A stretch of DNA of 21,767 nt from positions 1-21,767 of the forward strand of contig JAKJBR010000018.1 of NCBI GenBank assembly GCA_022706885.1. The letters run 5' to 3'. The stretch's first letter is position 1. Every line of letters starts with the position of its first letter. Both the position numbers and the translations under genes were made by a program. The stretch comes from DUPQ01 sp022706885. GTDB lineage: Bacteria; Bacillota; Clostridia; DUPQ01. Under the pieces are notes generated by a model. That model was given only the letters and a program-made list of their open reading frames with translations. It made no database searches and had not been told where the DNA came from. Shown in pieces: positions 7,692 through 14,083 of the stretch.

Positions 7692-9065
7692 TCATGTATC
7701 ACACATACACTCCACCTGTGACGGTTTATCGGTAAGATTCTCCACACCGGGCATATATATGTCATGTGTTACAAGATTGCCTATGGCACCATATCTTTCA
7801 CAGTTTTTAAATTTCCTGAAAGTTATGAACGAATCGGTCTTTACGGCACCTTCATCGGAAGATACTATCACGTTCTTTAAAAACAGGTTTTCCACACGGT
7901 CATATACATGTATATATCCGCCAACCTTCGGATCGGAAGCGGCCTGAATTACAGTTAACCCGTCAATTACGACGTTCTTGATACGCGGCCTGCAATCGGG
8001 AGCGTAATTTAAGTCGTTCTCATGGAAAGGCAATCCGAACACCCACAGCGGCCGGTTATCCGAAGGGTTCTGATGGTGAATGTTTTTAAATGTAATACAG
8101 TCGAAGTTCCCTCCTATATCAAACAAAGTGGCGGTTCTGTAAGGATATACATGGTCCATGGGACGTAAGTCTATATTCTCAAAGGTAATATGTCCGTAAT
8201 TGCCGAAACCGTCTCCGGGAAACCAGGGATTTATGAAGAAGCCGTAGCTTCTGTAAGTGCCTGTTACATTTCGTACCGTTACCCTGTCCAAGTGTCCTTT
8301 TGATCTGCACAGCATTCTTATGGCCTGATCGGCATAGTCTAAATGCACTCCGTCTATAAGCACGTCGGTTATGGAAGATACCAGGTCATGCTCGTCGGGA
8401 CCCAAGGCTATGAAGTCGTCTCCCGACCGCCCTTTTATATTCCTCATTGTAAGAAACTGTCCCGGCCCCCAGAAATGAAAACCGTCCTGATTCTGTCCTC
8501 TCATCCAGTCAGGCAAATCAATATATATGTTTTCTATGGTGACATTTTTAAAGTTGACACACATTACCGACCAGGCTCTCTGATTTCTTATGGTTATATC
8601 CCTCATGATAAGGTCCTGCACCCCGAAAAACTCGAAAGCCACCACTAATCTGCTTGCACCCATATCGTCGGATATGCCTTCTATACCGAAACGATACCGC
8701 TCGTCAGTTATAGGTACATGGTGCTGCTGTCCCTTGTTGTTATGGTTATATGTTCCGCCTATGAGAGAAACATTTCTCGTAAGCAATTTTGTATAGCTTC
8801 TCTCTTTCAAATCGATAAGCGAACGGTCGGAGCCGTCTTTTAAAAAGAAACCGCAGTCCTTACTTAAACATTCAACAGTTGTATTGGATTTCAGATCCAG
8901 ACCGGTAATAAGGGCGGCACCGTCCATTATAAGGTGAATACCCTGATCCTCCCCCGCTTTATCCAATACCCGCTGTAAAGCGGCCGTTATGTCGGTTCCT
9001 CCGCCGTTATACACATTACTGTCCAATGTAGCAATAGAGCTTGCAAATATTTTCGTAAACTTCAT
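7692..9065 (-). CDS. Glycoside hydrolase family 28-like right-handed beta-helix protein
   Basis: Parallel beta-helix protein of the polygalacturonase/pectate-lyase superfamily, likely acting on a uronic-acid-containing or other plant-type oligosaccharide. Repeating coils rich in xVxIENIxID-like strands are clear throughout (for example NVTIENIYID, ITFENIDLRP, ITFKNIHHQ). GH28-like catalytic features are NQDGFHFWG (family NTD), SGDDFIALG (family DD), a following KGH and then R, all in the expected order. The 457-residue protein has no signal peptide, so it would act inside the cell on imported oligomers, unless it is exported another way. ATG 9065 has AGGAGGG upstream. A possible promoter is TTGTAA (9118 to 9113), 16 bases, TAAAAT (9096 to 9091). 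The specific substrate is unknown. Confidence 0.8.
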   Translation of the reverse strand: MKFTKIFASSIATLDSNVYNGGGTDITAALQRVLDKAGEDQGIHLIMDGAALITGLDLKSNTTVECLSKDCGFFLKDGSDRSLIDLKERSYTKLLTRNVSLIGGTYNHNNKGQQHHVPITDERYRFGIEGISDDMGASRLVVAFEFFGVQDLIMRDITIRNQRAWSVMCVNFKNVTIENIYIDLPDWMRGQNQDGFHFWGPGQFLTMRNIKGRSGDDFIALGPDEHDLVSSITDVLIDGVHLDYADQAIRMLCRSKGHLDRVTVRNVTGTYRSYGFFINPWFPGDGFGNYGHITFENIDLRPMDHVYPYRTATLFDIGGNFDCITFKNIHHQNPSDNRPLWVFGLPFHENDLNYAPDCRPRIKNVVIDGLTVIQAASDPKVGGYIHVYDRVENLFLKNVIVSSDEGAVKTDSFITFRKFKNCERYGAIGNLVTHDIYMPGVENLTDKPSQVECMCDT

Positions 9066-9090
9066 TTTGTCCCTCCTGTCCGATACCTTT

Positions 9091-9118
9091 ATTTTAACAT
9101 CTGTAACCGATATTACAA
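9091..9118 (-). promoter_or_regulatory. Possible promoter of the GH28-like gene
   Basis: Minus strand: TTGTAA (9118 to 9113), 16-base spacer, TAAAAT (9096 to 9091), 26 bases before the ATG and upstream of the AGGAGGG site. Both boxes match sigma-A in four to five of six positions. The call is by eye only. Confidence 0.4.
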
Positions 9119-9234
9119 TTAAAAGGTTAGGGATCGGATTGTCATTTGACTCATAAAAGCATTTTTGTTATTGTTCAAGAACCGTTGAGCATACATGCTT
9201 AGTATCGGTTGAATAAGAGTGAAAGGAAATTACG

Positions 9235-9495
9235 ATGAGAGCGGACAAAAAAACAATCAAAGGAAAAAACGATAACCTGTCGGGAAAACTTGATTCCTTT
9301 CTTGTTAAAACGGATTATGCAAACAGCGGAGGAAGTTTTACCCGAGACGAAATGAATGAAAGATAAGCTTTCATTAATGCGATATATTCAAGGAGCAATG
9401 CTTGCTTGAGAAGATTGCAAAAATATGTAAGAGAAATAAGAAAAAAGTGTACCCGATTTAAGTCTTATAGCAATATATACAACATAAAAATGTAG
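9235..9495 (+). pseudogene. Small basic ORF interrupted by one in-frame stop
   Basis: From ATG 9235, with AAAGGAAA about six bases upstream, the frame encodes 43 residues rich in Lys, Asp and Ser (MRADKKTIKGKNDN at the start, FTRDEMNER at the end) and stops at TAA 9364-9366. The same frame then stays open for another 42 codons to TAG at 9493-9495, with strongly basic content (RRLQKYVREIRKKC). The whole would be an 85-residue protein lying just before the convergent DUF4143 gene, 17 bases away. I read it as a small gene inactivated by a nonsense mutation, or a genuine 43-residue gene followed by chance open frame. I do not recognise the family. Confidence 0.4.
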
Positions 9496-9511
9496 TCAAG
9501 AGATAGCATGT

Positions 9512-10774
9512 TTACGGCTTCAAGCACCCCAGAGGTACTACCACAACACCGTCACTTCTTGTATAGGCATACTGCGTTCCGGTAACAATCATCAGGAGCG
9601 AAGGTTCAGGGGTTCTGCTTGCATCGATTTTTTCTTTTAATGCCAGAAGATTTCGTGCACCGGCATCCACCTGCTTACTTCCCAGTTTTACTTCCGCAGC
9701 CGCCCACCGCCCGTCAGGGAAATGGATAATAATATCCGCTTCCAGTCCGTTGTTGTCCCGATAATGAGAAATATGGCCGTAATGAGCTTTAGCATAGATT
9801 CGCAGGTCTCTGACAACAAGAGATTCGAAAAGCAGACCGAAAGTATTCATATCGCCGAGCAGAGTTTGCGGGTAAGCTTGCAGAAAATATGCGGCAATAG
9901 CAGGGTCTGTAAAGTGCCGGGTATCTGCTGTGCGAATTGTCGTTTTCGATCGGAGCCAAGGACTCCAGGCAGGCACATCGTCTATAACGAAAAGCCTGTT
10001 CAGTGCATTCAGGTACGAATCCAAAGTGTTGATATGCATAGTTTCATTGTTCATGGAAACATCTTTCTGTATCGTGGTTTTGGGTGCTTGAGTGGCAGTA
10101 TGTCTGGCATAAGAACGAAGAAGCGAACTTACCTTACGTTCGTCACGGGAAACTCCGTCTACAGCGGATATGTCGGACTTTACTATTGCATCGCAATATC
10201 CTGCAATCTGTCTCTGTACGACGGTGTCGCTTTTGCCTATTGTACTCGGCCATCCGCCGCGAACTATGAGATATGCATAGTCTTCTATAGTTAAGTCGGA
10301 TTTTGCCGCTACATTCAACGAATTATCCATCAAATCGTAAAGGCTGACAGAACCGTTGGAGTCTTCCGACTCATAAAGACTCATCGTGTACATTTTTAAT
10401 CTGGAAATACGCCCTGCACCGGAGTGCCTTATTTTAGTTTCATCTACGGTTGTCGAACCGGTGAGGATATATAGGCCTTCGGTACTTTTCTCGTCAACAT
10501 CATGCCGTATGGCATCCCAAAGTTGCGGAGCCATTTGCCATTCGTCTATGAGTCTGGGATGCTCCCCTTCCAAAAGAAGAGAAGGCTTTATATCCGCCAA
10601 CTGCAGGTAGTTTTCCTGTTCATCGGGAGAATCCATTTTCAATACACTTTTGGCTATTTGTTTTGCCGTTGTTGTTTTGCCGCACCATTTCGGGCCGGTC
10701 AGTAATACGGCTCCGAAGGATTCCAGCTCACGCTTTAGCAATTCGTCCATAATACGTGGCATATATTTATCCAT
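9512..10774 (-). CDS. AAA+ ATPase with DUF4143 / PD-(D/E)XK-like C-terminus
   Basis: A 420-residue member of the widespread DUF4143 ATPase group, whose cellular role is not established. Members are common in Clostridia and Bacteroides genomes and often sit in accessory regions. Seen: Walker A GPKWCGKT (27-34), Walker B LIDEWQ (75-80), sensor-like LTGST (about 104-108), and the C-terminal half with FGLLFESLVVRDLRIYA. A nuclease-fold signature follows: E345-A-D347 then, after a strand, E361-V-K363 (AEVKLG). ATG 10774 has GAGGAG nine bases upstream. It lies downstream of the decayed AbiEii stub on the same strand but has its own promoter within two direct repeats. The family is confident, the function is not. 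Confidence 0.88.
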   Translation of the reverse strand: MDKYMPRIMDELLKRELESFGAVLLTGPKWCGKTTTAKQIAKSVLKMDSPDEQENYLQLADIKPSLLLEGEHPRLIDEWQMAPQLWDAIRHDVDEKSTEGLYILTGSTTVDETKIRHSGAGRISRLKMYTMSLYESEDSNGSVSLYDLMDNSLNVAAKSDLTIEDYAYLIVRGGWPSTIGKSDTVVQRQIAGYCDAIVKSDISAVDGVSRDERKVSSLLRSYARHTATQAPKTTIQKDVSMNNETMHINTLDSYLNALNRLFVIDDVPAWSPWLRSKTTIRTADTRHFTDPAIAAYFLQAYPQTLLGDMNTFGLLFESLVVRDLRIYAKAHYGHISHYRDNNGLEADIIIHFPDGRWAAAEVKLGSKQVDAGARNLLALKEKIDASRTPEPSLLMIVTGTQYAYTRSDGVVVVPLGCLKP

Positions 10775-10795
10775 AGTTTTTATCTCCTCGACACC

Positions 10796-10824
10796 ATTCT
10801 AACTCCTAATGTGGGAAATGTAAA
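10796..10824 (-). promoter_or_regulatory. Promoter of the DUF4143 ATPase gene
   Basis: Minus strand: TTTACA (10824 to 10819), 17-base spacer, TAGAAT (10801 to 10796). The predicted start is near 10789, giving a leader of about 15 bases that just includes the GAGGAG ribosome binding site. The -35 lies in the first of two direct repeats, so any protein bound to the repeats would cover the promoter. Confidence 0.5.
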
Positions 10825-10847
10825 GGTTTTAATGTGGGTTTTGTAAA
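10807..10847 (-). repeat. Two 18-bp direct repeats over the DUF4143 promoter
   Basis: Plus-strand copies TAATGTGGGAAATGTAAA (10807-10824) and TAATGTGGGTTTTGTAAA (10830-10847) match at 15 of 18 positions with a 23-bp period. They cover the -35 region of the ATPase promoter. The ends are conserved and only the centre differs, as expected for tandem operator half-sites on nearly the same helix face. The binding protein is unknown. Confidence 0.6.
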
Positions 10848-10920
10848 TGTGTTTTTTTGCTATCAATCATTATTTCATCTGTCTTTACTACATATGCATA
10901 TGCCTCGGGATAAGCTCTTT

Positions 10921-10998
10921 TCAAGTAGCAAAGAGGTAACAAAATTTCATGTGTAAGTGTCTTATATGCCCTTCTTTAAAACTATCCGGTTTAATCAT
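10921..10998 (-). pseudogene. Stub of an AbiEii-type nucleotidyltransferase toxin gene
   Basis: From ATG 10998, preceded by GGAGA 10 bases upstream and starting 17 bases after the AbiEi-like stop, 25 codons are open before TGA at 10923-10921. The first residues, MIKPDSFKEGHIR, resemble the start of AbiEii-family toxins paired with this antitoxin type, as I remember them (MI-x-PDSF-x-x-x-W). None of the FKGGTSL or D-x-D nucleotidyltransferase motifs follows in any frame before 10775. The best reading is the 5' end of a toxin gene whose body was deleted. The identification rests on a short N-terminal match and on gene order. Confidence 0.5.
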
Positions 10999-11015
10999 AA
11001 TTTCTATCTCTCCAT

Positions 11016-11738
11016 TTAAAGCTTTATATCGTTCTCTCTTATAAACTCCGATATTTTCTTGTCGACTTTTCTCCTATTGGCATAACGGAAAAGTGCTTTC
11101 TTATCGATAACATATCGTGTGAAAGCATCTTTATATATTGCGGGATACTCACTTTCGCTGACAGATGCCATAATCAACGGTTCCGCAAACAGATCTACCA
11201 GTATTTTTTCCAATCTTGCATGCCAAACAATCTCTTTTCCCTTAGGGGCTTCCGTCGTAAGCTTTACAATAACAATCATATTGTCGCTCCAGTATTGATG
11301 ATATAACTCTACAGTAGGATTTATTAAAACTTTACCGGGATAATATTCTTTCAGCGTGTCAAATACAAATCCCGTAATATCCGCTTCTACCGACAGATAA
11401 ATTACATTGTGAGCAATTTGGTGATTAACAAAATCATTCAGTTGAACCAGCTCGAAAAGGGAATAAGTGAGGTATGGGTATTGTTCAGTCATTATATTTG
11501 CAACCTCTTTTGCAAGTTCGGAATAGGTATGAGTGTAATCCGCAGTCCTGCCGTCCGGAACGAAATACACATCTCTGCTTTCTCTTATAATATTGCCGTT
11601 ATGTACTAATCCTTCTAATGTTTTGTAAAAAGACGCATCACTCAGCGAATAACCTTCTCGTCGAAATGATTCAAGCATCTCCTTTCTTGAGAATTTCTCT
11701 TTGCCTTTCAGTCCGTTAAGATATTTGAAATCAGCCAT
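11016..11738 (-). CDS. AbiEi-like (DUF6577-type) antitoxin / transcriptional regulator, orphan
   Basis: A 240-residue protein with an N-terminal winged-helix (KFSRKEMLESFRREGYSLSDASFYKTLEGLV, then NGNIIRESRDVYFVP, residues 15-61) and a C-terminal domain typical of AbiEi-like antitoxins of type IV toxin-antitoxin systems (YLTYSLFELVQLNDFVNHQIAHNVIYLSVE). Such proteins repress their own operon and neutralise the nucleotidyltransferase toxin AbiEii. ATG 11738 is preferred over GTG 11747 because GGGAAGG lies eight bases before it. Upstream is a perfect palindrome straddling the predicted transcription start, a good autoregulatory operator. Downstream, only a 25-codon stub of the toxin remains, so this antitoxin appears to be orphaned. 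The exact family name is from memory. Confidence 0.8.
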   Translation of the reverse strand: MADFKYLNGLKGKEKFSRKEMLESFRREGYSLSDASFYKTLEGLVHNGNIIRESRDVYFVPDGRTADYTHTYSELAKEVANIMTEQYPYLTYSLFELVQLNDFVNHQIAHNVIYLSVEADITGFVFDTLKEYYPGKVLINPTVELYHQYWSDNMIVIVKLTTEAPKGKEIVWHARLEKILVDLFAEPLIMASVSESEYPAIYKDAFTRYVIDKKALFRYANRRKVDKKISEFIRENDIKL

Positions 11739-11767
11739 ACACCACACCTTCCCTAATCTTATTTTTG

Positions 11768-11792
11768 CGGCACTAATACTCGTTTAGTGCCG
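11768..11792. promoter_or_regulatory. Perfect palindrome, likely antitoxin operator
   Basis: CGGCACTAA (11768-11776) and TTAGTGCCG (11784-11792) form a perfect 9-bp inverted repeat around a 7-bp centre. It lies about 30 bases before the antitoxin ATG, at the predicted transcription start. It differs from CIRCE (TTAGCACTC-N9-GAGTGCTAA). Autorepression by an AbiEi-type protein is the known pattern; binding here is inferred. Confidence 0.65.
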
Positions 11793-11805
11793 TAAAGATA
11801 ATTAT

Positions 11806-11834
11806 AGTATACATCGGAATTTCAAAATAGTCTA
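11806..11834 (-). promoter_or_regulatory. Likely promoter of the AbiEi-like gene
   Basis: Minus strand: TAGACT (11834 to 11829), 17-base spacer, TATACT (11811 to 11806); an overlapping TATAAT (11806 to 11801) is an alternative -10. Transcription would start inside or next to the palindrome at 11768-11792. Confidence 0.45.
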
Positions 11835-11921
11835 TAAGTTATAAATATTAATATGCTTTTTATGACAACAACCTTATACTCAATAAACTTATTGCCATCA
11901 TATGCAGAAAACGATTTAATT

Positions 11922-11960
11922 AAAACAAGGCATTACCTTGACGATAATGCCCTGTGTTTT
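11922..11960 (-). terminator. Intrinsic terminator of groEL
   Basis: Twenty bases after the groEL stop, the minus-strand transcript can fold CAGGGCATTA (with flanking ACA) against TAATGCCTTG, about 11 pairs with one G-U, around a 9-base loop, followed directly by TTTT. Because the stem is flanked by A-runs on the other side, it may also stop plus-strand transcripts. Confidence 0.75.
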
Positions 11961-11980
11961 AAGTTATTTAACTTTTTCGG

Positions 11981-13609
11981 TTACATTCCGTATCCGCCCA
12001 TGCCCGGGTTTCCTGCCGGCATCGGGGGCTCTTTTTCCGGTATGTCACAAACCAGTGATTCGGTTGTGAGTATCAGAGCCGCTACCGAAGCTGCATTCTG
12101 CAATGCGGTTCTTGCAACCTTTGTAGGATCTACTATTCCCACTTCTATCATGTCTTCATATTTTTCCGAAAGAACATTGTATCCGACGCCCTTCTTGGAA
12201 GACATTACCTTTGCCAGTATAACCGAACCTTCCAAGCCTGCATTGATGACTATCTGTCTTAAAGGCTCTTCCAAAGCTCTTGCCACTATCTGAGCACCGG
12301 TCTTTTCGTCTCCGGTAAGTGAACGTATGACGGCATTGACTTTAGGCAGTGCATCTACAAATGCCGCTCCGCCGCCCGCTACTATTCCTTCTTCCACGGC
12401 TGCTCTTGTTGCTGCAAGTGCGTCTTCTATTCTTAACTTCTTTTCCTTCATTTCAATCTCGGTTGCGGCACCTACCTGGATTACCGCTACACCGCCTGCC
12501 AGTTTTGCAAGTCTCTCCTGCAACTTTTCTCTGTCAAACTCCGATGTGGTTTCTTCAATCTGTGATTTTATCGAAGCCACTCTGGCTTTAATCTTGGCTG
12601 CATCTCCGGCACCGTCCACTATTATCGTGTTCTCTTTCTGAACTTTAACCTGTCTTGCTCTTCCTAACATATCCATTGTGGTTTCTTTAAGGTCCAGGCC
12701 CAGCTCTTCCGAAACTACCTGTCCGCCTGTAAGAATAGCTATATCTTCCAGCATGGCTTTTCTTCTGTCACCGAATCCCGGAGCTTTTACGGCTACACAG
12801 GTAAAGGTTCCTCTTAACTTATTTACAACCAGTGTTGCCAGCGCTTCGCCTTCCACGTCTTCGGCTATGATAAGGAGCTTCTTGCCTGTCTGAACTATTT
12901 GTTCCAGTAAAGGCAGTATTTCCTGAATATTGCTTATCTTCTTGTCGGTAAGCAGTATATATGCATCGTCCAGAACCGCTTCCATCTTATCGGTATCGGT
13001 TACCATGTATGCCGAGAGGTATCCTCTGTCAAACTGCATTCCTTCCACAACTTCGAGATTGGTTCCCATTGTCTTGGATTCTTCTACGGTGATAACACCG
13101 TCGTTTCCTACTTTCTCCATGGCTGCGGAAACCAGTTTTCCTATTTCGCCATCATTGGCAGATACTGCCGCTACTCTTTCGATGTCGCTTTTGCCTTTGA
13201 TGTGGCTGCTGTTCTCCACTATTCCCGAAACCGCGGCATCTACCGCCTTCTCAATACCTTTTTTCAGTATCATGGGATTTGCGCCCGCTGCAAGGTTCTT
13301 AAGTCCTTCTCTTACTATTGCCTGTGCAAGCAATGTTGCAGTGGTGGTTCCGTCACCTGCCACATCGTTGGTCTTTGTGGCAACTTCCTTGACCAGCTGT
13401 GCACCCATATTTTCAAAAGCATCCTCTAACTCTATTTCCTTGGCTATTGTAACGCCGTCATTGGTTATGAGAGGAGCTCCGTATTTCTTATCCAGAACAA
13501 CATTTCTTCCCTTGGGTCCCAATGTTATCTTAACCGTATCCGCCAGCTTGTTTATGCCGGTTTCCAACGCCTGTCTTGCATCTATTCCGTACTTAATCTG
13601 TTTTGCCAT
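11981..13609 (-). CDS. groEL: Chaperonin GroEL (Hsp60)
   Basis: Subunit of the double seven-membered ring that folds proteins with GroES and ATP in the cytoplasm. The 542 residues match the family. Motifs: the N-terminal ARQALETGINKLADTVKITLGPKGRN, the ATP-binding VAGDGTTTATLLAQAI near residues 83-98, the apical-domain and GGGAAFVDALPKVNAV regions, and the C-terminal GMGGYGM tail typical of the flexible Gly-Met end. ATG 13609 has AAGGAGG seven bases upstream. It lies 17 bases after groES in a two-gene operon under CIRCE control and ends with an intrinsic terminator. The call is certain. Confidence 0.99.
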   Translation of the reverse strand: MAKQIKYGIDARQALETGINKLADTVKITLGPKGRNVVLDKKYGAPLITNDGVTIAKEIELEDAFENMGAQLVKEVATKTNDVAGDGTTTATLLAQAIVREGLKNLAAGANPMILKKGIEKAVDAAVSGIVENSSHIKGKSDIERVAAVSANDGEIGKLVSAAMEKVGNDGVITVEESKTMGTNLEVVEGMQFDRGYLSAYMVTDTDKMEAVLDDAYILLTDKKISNIQEILPLLEQIVQTGKKLLIIAEDVEGEALATLVVNKLRGTFTCVAVKAPGFGDRRKAMLEDIAILTGGQVVSEELGLDLKETTMDMLGRARQVKVQKENTIIVDGAGDAAKIKARVASIKSQIEETTSEFDREKLQERLAKLAGGVAVIQVGAATEIEMKEKKLRIEDALAATRAAVEEGIVAGGGAAFVDALPKVNAVIRSLTGDEKTGAQIVARALEEPLRQIVINAGLEGSVILAKVMSSKKGVGYNVLSEKYEDMIEVGIVDPTKVARTALQNAASVAALILTTESLVCDIPEKEPPMPAGNPGMGGYGM

Positions 13610-13626
13610 ATCATATCCTCCTTAAA

Positions 13627-13911
13627 TTAAACAACCTTTGCCAATACATCCGATTGTCTCAATATTGTGTACTCCACACCGTCAAGCTTTACTTCCGTTC
13701 CGGCATATTTGCTTATAAGCACCTTATCGCCGACAACAAGTTCCATCTCCACCTTATTTCCATCCACAAATCCGCCGGGACCTACTGCGATAACTTCCGC
13801 TACCTGGGGTTTCTCCTTGGCCGATCCGGGAAGTACAATACCGCTCTTGGTTGTTTCTTCCGATTCCAACATCCTTATTACTATTCTGTCGCTTAATGGT
13901 TTGATTACCAT
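13627..13911 (-). CDS. groES: Co-chaperonin GroES (Hsp10)
   Basis: Forms the seven-membered lid over the GroEL ring. At 94 residues the length is standard. It starts MVIKPLSDRIVIR and contains the mobile-loop region ESEETTKSGIVLPGSAKEKPQ, then VAVGPG-type sequence (EVIAVGPGGF) and the C-terminal ILRQSDVLAKVV. I chose ATG 13911 because GGAGGT lies upstream and the family begins here; a longer frame to 13947 would run into the CIRCE operator. The first gene of the groES-groEL operon, it follows a strong sigma-A promoter and a CIRCE element. Confidence 0.98.
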   Translation of the reverse strand: MVIKPLSDRIVIRMLESEETTKSGIVLPGSAKEKPQVAEVIAVGPGGFVDGNKVEMELVVGDKVLISKYAGTEVKLDGVEYTILRQSDVLAKVV

Positions 13912-13936
13912 AATTCTACCTCCGATTGTCCATATT

Positions 13937-13963
13937 TTAGCACTCAAGACATTAGAGTGCTAA
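13937..13963. promoter_or_regulatory. CIRCE operator (HrcA site)
   Basis: TTAGCACTC (13937-13945), a 9-bp spacer, and GAGTGCTAA (13955-13963) match the canonical CIRCE inverted repeat with no mismatch. It sits between the promoter and groES, so the repressor HrcA would block transcription at normal temperature. hrcA itself is not in this window. Confidence 0.97.
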
Positions 13964-13967
13964 AGAT

Positions 13968-13996
13968 ATTGTAGTTTACATAGCACATATTCTCAA
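13968..13996 (-). promoter_or_regulatory. Sigma-A promoter of groES-groEL
   Basis: Minus strand: TTGAGA (13996 to 13991), 17-base spacer, TACAAT (13973 to 13968), five of six matches in each box. Transcription would begin at the edge of the CIRCE element. Confidence 0.8.
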
Positions 13997-14083
13997 ACCG
14001 CAAAATCGGTCAAATATGCTGTTTATCCGTAAATATGTCCCGATTGCTTTTAATTACTCGCAAATACCGGTCTTTACTCGACT

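Noticed and set aside
11768..11792. CIRCE-like operator before the antitoxin gene
   Set aside because: Arms CGGCACTAA/TTAGTGCCG with a 7-bp centre share only part of the CIRCE sequence and lack its 9-bp spacing.
9066..11980. CRISPR array, insertion sequence or tRNA in the accessory patch
   Set aside because: No repeated spacers, no transposase motifs, and no tRNA T-arm or anticodon-arm pattern found on either strand by eye.
12930..13625. Plus-strand 231-codon open frame opposite groEL
   Set aside because: This is a shadow of the strongly biased groEL codons; the product is low-complexity Ser/Ala/Phe-rich and ends outside groEL's start.
13964..14083. Terminator after pyrG
   Set aside because: Only a four-pair ACCG/CGGT stem is visible, too weak to call; read-through into groES cannot be excluded.
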